Made by a program: the position numbers and the translations under genes. Under the pieces are notes generated by a model. It was not told the DNA's origin, searched no databases, and was given only the letters and a program-made list of their open reading frames with translations. This document shows, piece by piece, positions 1 through 12,165 of a stretch of DNA of 64,000 bases. Within the stretch, counting starts at the first letter, position 1; every line of letters starts with the position of its first letter. Origin of the DNA: Saxidomus purpurata (lineage: Eukaryota; Mollusca; Bivalvia; Venerida; Veneridae); assembly GCA_022818135.1 (NCBI GenBank), contig JAFMSR010000008.1, positions 31,114,330-31,178,329 on the forward strand, read 5' to 3'.

Positions 1-954
1 AAGTTTTGCCTGCTAGGTACTATCATGCACATAATCTCAGTAACCACTTATGATATAGACTTGAAACTTTGTTAATGCCTTAAGGGGTGTCACACAGTCA
101 AGTCAGATAACTCTTGTATAAATTTGATACAAATTATGGCCCTTGTTTGACTTTGAAAATTTGGTTAAAGTTTTGCCTGCTAGGTACTGTCATGCACATA
201 TCTCAGTAACTGCTTGTGAAATTGACTTGAAACTATGGTAATGTCTTAAGGGGTGTCACACAGTCAAGTCAGATAACTCTTGTATAAATTTAGAACAAAT
301 TATGGCCCTTGTTTGACTTTGAAAATTTGGTTAAAGTTTTGCCTTCTAGGTACTGTCATGCACATATCTCAGTAACCAATTATGATATTGGCTTGAAACT
401 TTGTTAATGTCTTAAGGGGTGTCACACAGTCGAGTCAGATAACTCTTTTTTAAATTTAATACAGATTATGGTCCTTGTTTGACTTTGAAAATTTGGTTAA
501 ATTTTTGCTTGCTAGGTACTATCATGCACATATGATTATCTCAGTAACCAATTATGATATTGACTTGAAACTTTGTTCATGTCTTTAGGGATGTCGAACA
601 GTCAAGACAGGTAACTCTTGTTTAAATTTAGTGCAAATTATGGCCCTTGTTTGACTTTGAAAATTTGGTTAAAGTTTTGCATGCAAGGTACTATCATGCA
701 CATATCTCAGTAACCACTTATGGTAGTTATATCAAACTTAGCAATAGTGTTCAGGGGTGCATTTTGTATCAAACAATTAATTTACCAAAAATTAAATATA
801 TAGTGATAGATCTTGACTTTTTTATGATTCAACTGTCCTAGTTTATTCTTAATAGTCAGCAGAATTTTGTTTTGCTATTAGACTGATAAAAGTTTTGTTT
901 TATTAGCAAACACCCACAATAGTCGAGCTTGCTGTCTTAAGGACAGCTCTTTTT
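1..954 (+). repeat. Tandem-core mobile repeat (family F1), truncated by window start
   Basis: Five head-to-tail units start near 1, 168, 334, 500 and 672, a period of about 167 bp. Each holds the phrases CTCAGTAACCACTTATGATA and TTATGGCCCTTGTTTGACTT. The 3' end at 915-954 is GTCGAGCTTGCTGTC, then a small hairpin (GCTGTC/GACAGC) and CTCTT. A second copy with its 5' head lies at 55662-56198. The layout (head, tandem core, hairpin tail) resembles the pearl or Helitron-like non-autonomous elements of bivalves; the class is inferred. The open frame at 647-841 is only repeat sequence. Confidence 0.85.
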
Positions 955-3874
955 ACATAATTAGTGTGCACAAAATAATTTCAAAATGGCGCTTTGTGAT
1001 GACACAATTGTTATTTCATATTCCACATGTCATGAATATTATTAAAATTCAATGAAGATAACTTGGCCAAAACAAAATGGACACCAGTGAAAAAATGATG
1101 CTTTCACTAAAATATAGTCTAGTATTATTTTGAAATAATACACAACAAAATTACTGTTATTATAAGCTTTTAGAAGCTGTATTAGTGTGTTTTGTTGCAA
1201 ATATTGTTAAAAAATGTCATTTCAATTCTTGGGTTACTAACATGAAAAATATCCAATTTTTGTGCAAGTTTCGTGACAAAGTTAAATGATGAAATTCTTG
1301 AAACTGGCGTTTATTTACTAGTTCAATGTCTCCTGTAGATGCCCAACAATAGAAATAGTTGAACAGTTCTTTCAATATTACACATTAACAGTTTATAACA
1401 CATCACTAAAATAGGATGTCCACATGCTTCAGCTTATGGTTTAAGGTAGAACACTGTTGTCTTAGTGTATGGGGTGCATGTTTTTTTTCAATATTTAGTT
1501 CTTCCTTCAATATAAACTGTGTTGTTTTTTAGTCGGGAATCGGGATGTCATAAAATTGTAGTACATGTATACTGACACTAATAATTCATGTAAAGAGAAC
1601 TGTAAATGAGTGAATTATTATGAAGAAATGATACATTTCGAAACATATTCTTGCTAGTTGACGAACAAAGGCTCCGTGACATTTTCAGTGGAAATAAAGA
1701 AAAGAAAACATAGTTTATACCATTATCAGCATAGTCTTGTTGTAAAAATACTTGTTTACCAAGCCATATAAAATACTGCAAGATGCTTTTATTGTTTTTT
1801 CAGATATTTTTCAAATCATGTATTTGATACAGAAAAATGAAACAAAAGTATGTTGATAATGGTGTTAGCTATGTGTTAGTTTCTTTATTTTCTCTGAATC
1901 TGTCGCATATTGTGAGAAATAAGAAACAACAAGCATGATGTCTAAATGTTTGGAAATAGCACAGCTCATGGGCTCATTAGTTTACATAGACTTGTATAAG
2001 TAGAAATTTTAAAGTCATCTTGTGTAAAACCTCAAGGTCCACTGGTTTCTTTCAATTAACTGGACAGAAACGGGACATTTTTCTAAAACATTCTGCCAAA
2101 ATTGACGATAGAAACACGTAATTTTCACACAACAAACTTCGGTCTCAGCTGTACACATCTGTATACTTTAAGGCGGTCTCTAAATATGTTTTCTAGTTCA
2201 GTTCGAGTAAAATGATAACCAGTGAACTGTCCCCACATATGCAATGAGGGTTCAATTATCCGGACAATTGTTTATTTGTGTAAATAGTCTGTTATTTCAT
2301 CATATTTTTCTCTTTCTGGTTGATTTTATCACTGCTAAAAGTAAACAAGTAGCATTCCCAGAAAAAAAAAACTAGTTACTATTTATAGTTAATCCTGACC
2401 CGAAGTCTGTCTTGATCGCATTGATTTAGATCCTAATGTACTAAACGTGTTGTTGAATGCTTTTAGTATGATAGTTACGAAGACTATTTACTTTTTAAAA
2501 TTTAAGTTTTTTCTTAACAATTTGAAAGGCTTTTCCCTTTCCACACTTAAAATTTTAATGAAACTAGTGTTGAAATGGAATGTGATTATCGCTATGCATT
2601 GATATATTAAGCCCCCATGTGACTATGGCCATCTGCAATCAAAACATAAGACAACAGTGTAGTACATATATATCAAATTTATTAATGTTGTTCACCTAAG
2701 TGATATGTTGACTGCACTGTAGAAGAAATGGAAAGCATTTACATGATCCAAGTATCTTCATTACATGTTGGATCAAAGGATAACTGTGTAATTATGTGCA
2801 AATAAAAATTGACCAAATAATTGAGCGTCAGATTAACATGTTGGATACCAGTAGAGCTTAGATGTTGGAATGACATTTTTAGTAGTGGCCCTCTTGAAAG
2901 TTATTGAAATTGTCCTCTTGTGGTCAAAAGCAGTCCTGCTCAGGGGTCAGGGGTCATTACTTTGATTAATGCAAAGTAAACTTTAAATATCATCTCTTCC
3001 AAAAATACATGGACAAAAGGTTAAGTAATTACTTTGTAGCATTGTCTAGTTGACTTCTACCAATGTTATTCAAATTAAGCTCCAAGGTTACTTGTCTGTA
3101 TAATTATAGAATTATAGGAAAAATACAAAAAAAATCTTGTGAAGCCTTATTATTAGATTATTACCATTTCAAAGTTTACTTTACATGAGTGATCATAATC
3201 AAACTTTGTTGTGCATATCATGGTCACATTACAGTCAGTTGATTTTTCACATAATTGGTTACATGTTGGAGAAGACATACATTTTTATATCAAAACCAGC
3301 CATCTATGGTAGTTTTAAACTGTACTGTACAGTGTAAGTCAGTATTCAAAAATATTATAACACACAGTAGTACTACAGGCCATTGGTGTGCAGAGTGATC
3401 ATGATCTGCACTCATTGCAAAGACAGACTGACTTGCAGTCAGTAGGGTAAAGTATAATTCGAGCACTGAGTTGTGAATGTACAATTAGCATATTGTAAAA
3501 CAATGGTAAAAACTAAGGTCATAGCTCAAGGGTGATATTCAAACTATATGATTTAATTTGTTATTCATAATCTGTGCATGTATTATGTTCATCCAGTTGA
3601 TCTTTTCAACAATGTGTGAAATACCCATTGTATTTAAGTGTGCAGATTTCAGACAAAAAAATACATTATGTATGACAGCCATGAGGTAAATCTATAAAGT
3701 TTACTGAATATAATAGTTGATCTGTTTATTGTTGATATAAGAGGATTAAGATGACAAGTGAGATGTATTCTCAAGTAATAGTTGCAAATGTTTATTGCTA
3801 AAAGTAATCTTCAAAGTTCCTAACACAGTCAAGAGGTGAAGACTGAATTATACAAATTCAAATTCTTTATGCAG
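955..3874. other. Mostly unique AT-rich DNA, intergenic or intronic
   Basis: No convincing gene was seen. A YY1-like AAAATGGCG lies at 983-991 just after the F1 tail. A short decayed piece of the AGCTCACC family (GTAGCATTGTCTAGTTGAC and following) lies at 3031-3083. If the exon candidate at 3875 is real, this stretch would be upstream intron. Confidence 0.5.
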
Positions 3875-3950
3875 ACATACAGAGTGAAAGAAGATGTCAG
3901 AAGATTTGATTTACCTGTTGGAGCTGAACACCAAATGTACACAAGAACAG
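3875..3950 (+). CDS. Candidate internal coding exon, unknown protein
   Basis: Only one of three frames is open. It reads TYRVKEDVRRFDLPVGAEHQ followed by MYTRT, 25 codons plus one base. The acceptor is AATTCTTTATGCAG and the donor ACAG|GTTAAT. The exon ends in phase 1, which matches the phase needed by the candidate terminal exon at 5515. I do not recognise the protein. An open frame of this length in AT-rich DNA is not rare, so support rests on the splice sites, matching phase and protein-like composition. Confidence 0.3.
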
Positions 3951-4530
3951 GTTAATATGCACTTTACCTTGTTTTAGCTTAACACTCGAATCAGTTCTGT
4001 GAAGGGTTGTGGGACCTAAATGAACAAAAAGTCTTCAGGGATATCAAAGGTTAAGATGCAATTTAATAGATAAAAGATAGATAAAAGTAAATAAGCCTTA
4101 TTTGAATTATTGTGACAACTTAGCTACAAACATGTGCAACAAACAGGGATTCTGTAACAAGGACTTGCCTTTTCAGCTTCTCTTTATCTTCCTGAAACTA
4201 CCCTTTAAGCTAAAAGTAAGAGCTTCAGTACCATTTCCTGATATCAAAGTCGCTAAGCTGACTTCGCGGCGGTACAAAACAAACTCTTGACTGAACTTAG
4301 GTGCTATTTTATTTTAAACTTGGTTAAAGTGTTGCATGTATTCAATTTAAACTAGAAGGGAACCATGTGTTGGAAAAAAGTTCAGTCCATTACCAGAGAA
4401 TTGTGTGTCAGATAATTTGTAATAATGAAGTTGCTGTCATTCGATGCTGCCGAGTATTTTGAATGCAAAAATAAAATTGATCCATGGATGCAAGATCTAT
4501 GAATAGCTTCATCAAAAGTTAAAGTTAAAC

Positions 4531-5372
4531 ATGGTTTAGTTTTCGCACCATGTCACTTTATTTCAAAACCATTATAGATATTGATTTGAGAATGACATTA
4601 CTTATTTGCCATCATTACTACCATCCACAGACAGGAATACATAGCTCTGTGAAGGTTTTTGTAAGAATTATGGCACTTTTTTGACTTAGGAAATACATTA
4701 AATATGGGTAAAATCAACTTACTGACCTATTCTCTGGAGATACTGCTTTGAAACATGGAATACATGTTTGCATCATTACCCCCATTCTGTTGGCAAGAGA
4801 GGGTAACTCTGTCAAGGATTGTTTTAAAACATTAAGGCCCTTTATCGATTTAGAATCTCAATTAAGTTTTTGTACCAGTCTACTTTTTGACTGAACTGTT
4901 TGAGATATATATTGCTTTAAAAGTTGGAATACTTTTGTACCATCATGATTCCCAAATGTAGGCAGGAGAGGGTAACACCGTCAAAGATTTCATTTGTAAT
5001 ATGGCCCTTTTCAACTGAGAAACTCTGTAAAATTTTCATTCTTGTTCACTTGTTGACTTAACCATCAGAGATATTACTTTGAAAGTTGGGATACGTATGT
5101 ACCATCATGACACCTATCTGTAAGTAAAAGAAAAAACATGTGTGAACAACTGGCACTGTCATGCACATATATCATTATCGACTTAAAGTAGTAATTTAGA
5201 ACTTTGCTATTACAGTATAATTGAAGAATATCAAACAATTAAGTTTGATAATTCTTTACATAATATCTTGCTACTTGTGGCCCTTGCTTATTTTTGCCTT
5301 ATACTAGCAAACCTGTTTTATTGGCAAGCACTGAAAAAATTCAAGCGCACTGTCCTACTGACTAATTAATAA
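4531..5372 (+). repeat. Degenerate tandem-core repeat (family F2)
   Basis: Four diverged units of about 160 bp share the phrases GAAACATGGAATACATGTTT, GGCAAGAGAGGGTAACTC and TATGGCCCTTTT. The tail near 5340 is TTCAAGCGCACTGTCCTACTGA, a decayed form of the F2 tail seen at 59420-59470. The start is placed where it aligns with TGGTTTAGTTTTTCG at 58430; the recognisable 5' head is missing. Confidence 0.7.
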
Positions 5373-5514
5373 AACTAAATGCATAAAATATTCTGCAGTT
5401 CTACTGTAGCAAACATTTTATAGGCATTTGCAGATTTTTTATTTACATCATTTGAACACTCATCAGGTTTCACATCATGATCTCAACTTATGTTTCTTTT
5501 ATTTCTGTTTTCAG

Positions 5515-5555
5515 GTAGAATGAAACAGGGCTATTTTCCAGTAAATACTTACTAG
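5515..5555 (+). CDS. Candidate terminal exon with stop codon
   Basis: An excellent polypyrimidine tract and acceptor (TTTATTTCTGTTTTCAG) precede a frame that, joined to the G left by the 3875-3950 exon, reads G-RMKQGYFPVNTY and then TAG at 5553. A further spliceable segment, 5607-5667 (acceptor CATCGATCAG, donor GCAG|GTAAAG), follows and could be an untranslated or alternative exon; it is open in two frames. Product unknown. Confidence 0.3.
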
Positions 5556-6004
5556 ACTAAGTGTACATAGTGGTCTTCAGTGAATTGTTTTCTTTCCATC
5601 GATCAGGGTTTTGATGGACTTGACATCATTGCAATCACGAGGACATGCACACTGCAGAATGTTGCAGGTAAAGTGTAGTTGTAGTTAAGAAGACAATGAA
5701 AACATAAACAGAATAAGTAACAAGGTCATTTGTGTAACCATATAATGCTGTACTCTGTGTGCTGTCAAACCGGGAACAAAAATCATTCGAATGACCTATA
5801 AACTGTTCTTAGTTTAGAGGTGGTCACATGATGTACATTTTTCTTGGTCTGTAGAGGTGTCATGAACAATTTATGGCTGTATTTTAGTTTGCATATGCAT
5901 TATATTAACTGTTCGTAGTTATGCATCTTTTATGTGACAAATGTAGTACTGCAGGGATCTATTCATTAAATAAATAATTTGATTAATTAATCAAATTGAC
6001 TAAT

Positions 6005-6526
6005 TAAGCCTGGCCTAGCCAGCCCATCTCACTCGCCAAGCCCAGCCAAACCCAACCCAGGCAAGTGCAGCCCAGCCTAGCCAAACCTTGCCCCGCCCCA
6101 CATGCCTAGCCCAGCCCAGCCCACTCACCTTAGCCAGCACAGCCCAGCAAAACTTTGCCCCGCTCGCTTGCCAGACCAGCCCACTCACTCACCTTTGCCA
6201 GCCCAAGCTTAACCTAGCCTAGAATGGCAAGCCCAGCTCACTTACCCAGCCCGCTCACTCGCCTAGCCCACTCACTCGCCCAGCCCAGCCAAGCCCAGCC
6301 TAGCTTAGCCTAGCTCAGCTCACTTGCCCACCCAACTCACCCAGCCCAGTCCACTCACTCTAGCCAGCCCAGCCCAGTCTAGCAAAACCTTGCCCTGCCC
6401 CACACACCTAGCCCAGCCCACTTACTCACCCTAGCTGGCCCAGCCCAGCCCAGCCCAGCCCAGCCCAGCCTAGCCTAGCCTCACCCAAGCCTTGCCTTAT
6501 CTCGCCTTGCCTCACTCACCACACTA
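6005..6526. repeat. GCCCA-rich low-complexity tract, G-quadruplex-prone on minus strand
   Basis: About 520 bp built from CCCAGCCCAG, TAGCC, CACTCACTC and similar short words, almost free of G except in GC and AG steps. At about 6438-6470 the CCCAG unit repeats without a break, so the minus strand reads (GGGCT)n with six or more G runs separated by two bases, a standard G-quadruplex pattern. It is unlike its AT-rich surroundings. Confidence 0.9.
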
Positions 6527-6649
6527 ATGTCTTCACTTTACTTAACTCAAAATCAGTAGATCAGGTTGTGTTAAAGATCACTTTGATCGTAAAGGTCATA
6601 CCTAGGGCTCAAAATTTGATAAAGGGTTATTTACAGGTATTTCATGTAT

Positions 6650-6835
6650 TACTCTGTTCACTTGTTTTTATTTTTTATGAAAAAAAATCAACTACACATT
6701 TAAGTCTTTTCAAGTTAAATACCCAGCAGGCTTTCAATTTCAGTCAAAGTCAAGTACATGTAGTTAGTGACCAATGCCTTGCAAGGTAGTGGTTGAGGTA
6801 ATAGAGGTAAAAGTGTCATAAACTCTAGGTTTTGT
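6650..6835 (+). repeat. Left inverted-repeat arm of the 1.35-kb array
   Basis: The words ACCCAGCAGGCTTTCAA, TCAGTCAAAGTCAAGTA and CCAATGCCTTGCA, then AATAGAGGTAAA, recur in inverted orientation at about 14280-14450, just past the last array unit. Similarity is imperfect and the outer limit is approximate. The two arms enclose all four tandem units. Confidence 0.7.
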
Positions 6836-9800
6836 GGTGCCATAGCAGACTTTATATTATTGAGTTTTTTAGAATTGCTATTAAGACATATCATTTTTTA
6901 ACATAAGACAGTAGGTTAATTTAAGAACTAATTAAACCTCTCATTTCTCATACGGTAGTAGGGTCATTTTAAGGATTGTTTAGGCAACTCATTTTGAGAA
7001 TTTTTCATAAGGTTCATTTTAGGGACTGTTCTGATCTATATTTTATACAAAAACTTCTTGTCGGTCATATGGTTCATATTAAGATCAAGTCATATTTTAC
7101 CAAAGATCCTGTATGGAAGAAAGTTCATTTAAAGTACAGGTTCATGCCCATCATTTTCAACAAAAACATACTATGTAATCAGTAATGGCTTTTGTGTACA
7201 TGAGCCTTAGTTGGCCTTTGGTTTCTCATCATTGAAAATTATTCATCTTCAACTTTGATTAGCAACAAAATTTGAATATGTTAATATTTGTGCCTTTTTG
7301 TACAAATGATAGAAAATCTTAAACTAGCAAGCTTTTTGGGTTAGGCACAAGTTAAGTGCCTTAGAGAAAGATAGCTAGTGTTTATCATCTTATAAACTGT
7401 GTGCACAAAAATAATGTGATGTTTTTAGGTCAGTCAGTGTACAGATGTTTTGATCTTTTGTATTTTTTAAAAAAATGTGGAGATATTTGTAGGTCTGTAA
7501 TCTCGATCCTTGCTTTTGCTATTTTTTGTCATCCCCTGAATACTCCATCTGAATGTGCTTTATGGTAAGTCTGTCTTCAAGTTGGCTGTGCCAAGCAGGC
7601 TTCCTAGGTTAGGCACAGATTTAATATCTTAGTAACAGGTTTTAAACTGAGATATACCCAGTAGGCTGTCCAGTATATTCATTTTCCAGTATCTTAGTGC
7701 TTTGAAAAGAGAAAGCAAGTGGTTGAGATTATATATAATAGTTAGATGGCAAGATAATTTAATTGTTTCAGAAACTAAAGCAGTTATGCCATTTGAATAC
7801 TCCTGTTCGGACATTTTTAGGCAAATCATTTTTCACAAAAGCTTCACATTAACCAGTAGGATCATTTAGAGGACTGTTTCGGCCAATCATTTTTCACAAA
7901 CATTTCTGTCAAGACAAAACCTTGGTTAAGATAACTTTCCTTTAAGGACTATTTTGGCCAATCATTTTTCACAAAAATTTCTGTTTAGCTGCAAGTTTGT
8001 TTCATTAAAAAGGACTGCCCTAAAAACTGATTAACAAGTGTTTTCATAAAAAAAAATGATTTCATATATGCTTGAAAGTAGGTATTCCTTCTAAAAAGAT
8101 GTTTAAAAGTAGGCATTTTATGTAAGTGTATTTAGAACAGTTCTGTTTACTTCAATATGAGCTCAGAATTTTATGCATTTCATTTGTACAATGTAGTCAG
8201 TAACTAGGTCTTAACACTAATTTGTGACTAAATGGGTTTCCTGCTTAATGTTTCTTAAATATTTTTGACATGCTCAACACAAATGGTAAAGCCTTTACAT
8301 CCCCTTGATTTCATTGTAAGGATTGTTCATGCAACTTATTTTTGAGAAAAACTTCTCATAGGGTATAAGGTTCATTTTAAGGGACTGTTCTGACTCATTG
8401 TTTATGAAAAAGACTTCTTGTAGTTAAGAAAGTTCATAATAAGACCAAGTTATTCCTGTAAGGAATATAATTCATTTTAAGGACATTTTATTCCAATCAT
8501 TTTCAACAAAATCATACTATGTAATCAGTAATGGCTTTTGTGTACATGAGCCTTAGTTGGCCTTTGGTTTCTAATCATTGAAAATTATTCATCTTCAGCT
8601 TTGATTAGCAACAAAATTTGAATATGTTAATATTTGTGCCTTTTTGTACAAATGATAGAAAATCTTAAACTAGCAAGCTTTTTGGGTTAGGCACAAGTTA
8701 AGTGTCTTAGAGAAAGACAGCTAGTGTTTAACATCTTATAAACTGTGTGCACAAAAATAATGTGATGGTTTTTAGGTCAGTCAGTGTACAAATGTTTTGA
8801 TCTTTTGTAAATTTTTTAAAAACATGTAGAGATATTTGTAGGTCTGTAATCTCGATCCTTGCTTTTGCTATTTTTTTTTGGTCATTCCCTGAATACTCCA
8901 TCTGAATGTGCTTTATGGTAAGTCTGTCTTCAAGTTGGCTATGCCAAGCAGGCTTCCTAGGTTAGGCACAAATCTAATATCTTAGTAACAGGTTTTAAAC
9001 TGAGATATACCCAGTAGGCTGTCCAGTATATTTATTTTCCAATATCTTAGTGCTTTGAAAAGAGAAAGCAAGTGGTTGAGATTATATATAATAGTCAAAT
9101 GGCAAGATAATTTAATTGTTTCAGAAACTAAAGCATTTATGCCATTTGAATACTCTTGTTCGGACAATTTTAGGCAAATCATTTTTCACAAAAGCTTCAC
9201 ATTAACCAGTAGGATCATTTAGAGGACTGTTTCGGCCAATCATTTTTCACAAACATTTCTGTCAAGACAAAACTCTAGTTAAGATAACTTTTCTTTAAGG
9301 TCTATTTTGGCTAATCATTTTTGACAAAAATTTCTGTTAAGCTGCAAGTTTGTTTCATTACAAGGACTGACCTAAAAACTGATTAACAAGGTGTTTTCAT
9401 AAAAAAATGATTTCATATATGCTTGAAAGTAGGTATTCCTTCAAAAAAGATGTTTAAAACTAGGCATTTTATGTAAGTGTACTTAGAACAGTTCCGTTTA
9501 CTACAATATCAGCTCAGAATTTTATGCATTTCATTTGTACAATGTAGTCAGTAACTAGGTCTTAACACTAATTTGTAACTAAATGGGCTTCTGCTTAATG
9601 TTTCTTAAATATTTTTGACATGCTCAACACAAATGGTAAAGCCTTTACATCCCCTTAATTTCATTGCAAGGATTGTTCATGCAACTTATTTTTGAGAAAA
9701 ACTTCTCATAGGGTATAAGGTTCATTTTAAGGGACTGTTCTGACTCATTGTTTATGACAAAGACTTCTTGTAGTTTAAAAAGTTCTTATAAGACCAAGTC

Positions 9801-12165
9801 ATTCCTGTAAGGAATATAATTCATTTTAAGGACATTTTATTCCAATCATTTTCAACAAAATCATACTATGTAATCAGTAATGGCTTTTGTGTACATGAGC
9901 CTTAGTTGGCCTTTGGTTTCTCATCATTGAAAATTATTCATCTTCAACTTTGATTAGCAACAAAATTTGAATATGTTAATATTTGTGCCTTTTTGTACAA
10001 ATGATAGAAAATCTTAAACTAGCAAGCTTTTTGGGTTAGGCACAAGTTAAGTGCCTTAGAGAAAGATAGCTAGTGTTTAACATCTTATAAACTGTGTGCA
10101 CAAAAATAATGTGATGTTTTTAGGTCAGTCAGTGTACAAATGTTTTGATCTTTTGTACATTTTTTTAAAAAAATGTGGAGATATTTGTAGGTCTGTAATC
10201 TCGATCCTTGCTTTTGCTATTTTTTTTGGTCATTCCCTGAATACTCCATCTGAATGTGCTTTATGGTAAGTCTGTCTTCAATTTGGCTATGCCAAGCAGG
10301 CTTCCTAGGTTAGGCACAGATTTAATATTTTGGTAACAGGTTTTAAACTGAGATATACCCAGTAGGCTGTCCAGTATATTCATTTTCCAGTATCTTAGTG
10401 ATTTGAAGAGAGAAAGCAAGTGGTTGAGATTATATATAATACTCAAATGGCAAGATAATTTAATTGTTTCAGAAACTAAAGCATTTATGCCATTTGAATA
10501 CTCTTGTTAGGACAATTTTAGGCAAATCATTTTTCACAAAAGCTTCACATTAACCAGTAGGATCATTTAGAGGACTGTTTCAGCCAATCATTTTTGACAA
10601 AAACATCTGTCAAGACAAAATCCTGGTTAAGATAACTTTCCTTTAAGGACTATTTTGGCCGATCATTTTTGATAAAACATTGTGTTAAGCTGCAAGTTTG
10701 TTTCATTACAAGGACTGACCTAAAAACTGATTAACAAAGTTTTTTCATAAAAAAACGATTTCATATATGCTTGAAAGTAGTTATTCCTTCAAAAAAGATG
10801 TTTAAAACTAGGCATTTTATGTAAGTGTACTTAAAACAGTTCCGTTTACTTCAATATGAGCTCAGAATTTTATGCATTTCATTTGCACAATGTAGTCAGT
10901 AACTAGGTCTTAACACTAATGTGTGACTAAACGGGTTTCCTGCTTAATGTTTCTTAAATATTTTTGACATGCTCAACACAAATGGTAAAGCCTTTATATC
11001 CCCTTAATTTCAATGTAAGGATTGTTCATGCAACTTATTTTTGAGAAAAACTTCTCATAGGGTATAAGGTTCATTTTAAGGGAATGTTGTGACTCTTTGT
11101 TTATGACAAAGACTTCTTGTAGTTTAAAAAGTTCATAATAAGTCCAAGTCAATCCTGTAAGGAATATAATTCATTTTAAGGACATTTTATTCCAATCATT
11201 TTCAACAAAATCATAATATGTAATCAGTAATGGCTTTTGTGTACATGAGCCTTAGTTGGCCTTTGGTTTCTCATCATTGAAAATTATTCATCTTCAACTT
11301 TGATTAGCAACAAAATTTGAATATGTTAATATTTGTGCCTTTTTGTACAAATGATAGAAAATCTTAAACTAGCAAGCTTTTTGGGTTAGGCACAAGTTAA
11401 GTGCCTTAGAGAAAGATAGCTAGTGTTTAACATCTTATAAACTGTGTGCACAAAAATAATGTGATGGTTTTTAGGTCAGTCAGTGTACAGATGTTTTGAT
11501 CTTTTGTACATTTTTTTAAAAAATGTGGAGATATTTGTAGGTCTGTAATCTTGATCCTTGCTTTTGCTATTTTTTTTGTCATTCCCTGAATACTCCATCT
11601 GAATGTGCTTTATGGTAAGTCTGTCTTCAATTTGGCTATGCCAAGCAGGCTTCCTAGGTTAGGCACAGATTTAATATTTTGGTAACAGGTTTTAAACTGA
11701 GATATACCCAGTAGGCTGTCCAGTATATTCATTTTCCAGTATCTTAGTGATTTGAAGAGAGAAAGCAAGTGGTTGAGATTATATATAATAGTCAAATGGC
11801 AAGATAATTTAATTGTTTCAGAAACTAAAGCATTTATGCCATTTGAATACTCTTGTTAGGACAATTTTAGGCAAATCATTTTTCACAAAAGCTTCACATT
11901 AACCAGTAGGATCATTTAGAGGACTGTTTCAGCCAATCATTTTTGACAAAAATATCTGTCAAGACAAATCCCTGGTTAAGATAACTTTCCTTTAAGGACT
12001 ATTTTGGCCAATCATTTTTGACAAAAAATTCTGTTAAGCTACAAATTTGTTTCATTTAAAGGTCTGACCTAAAAACTGATTAACAAGGTGTTTTATAAAA
12101 AAATGATTTCATATATGCTTGAAAGTAGTTATTCCTTCTAAAAGATGTTTAAAAGTAGGCATTTT

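Noticed and set aside
7629..11795. Conserved 61-66 codon minus-strand frame in each 1.35-kb unit
   Set aside because: It is similar only because the units are recent tandem copies; units 3 and 4 carry a nonsense codon in the first part, and the product shows no domain.
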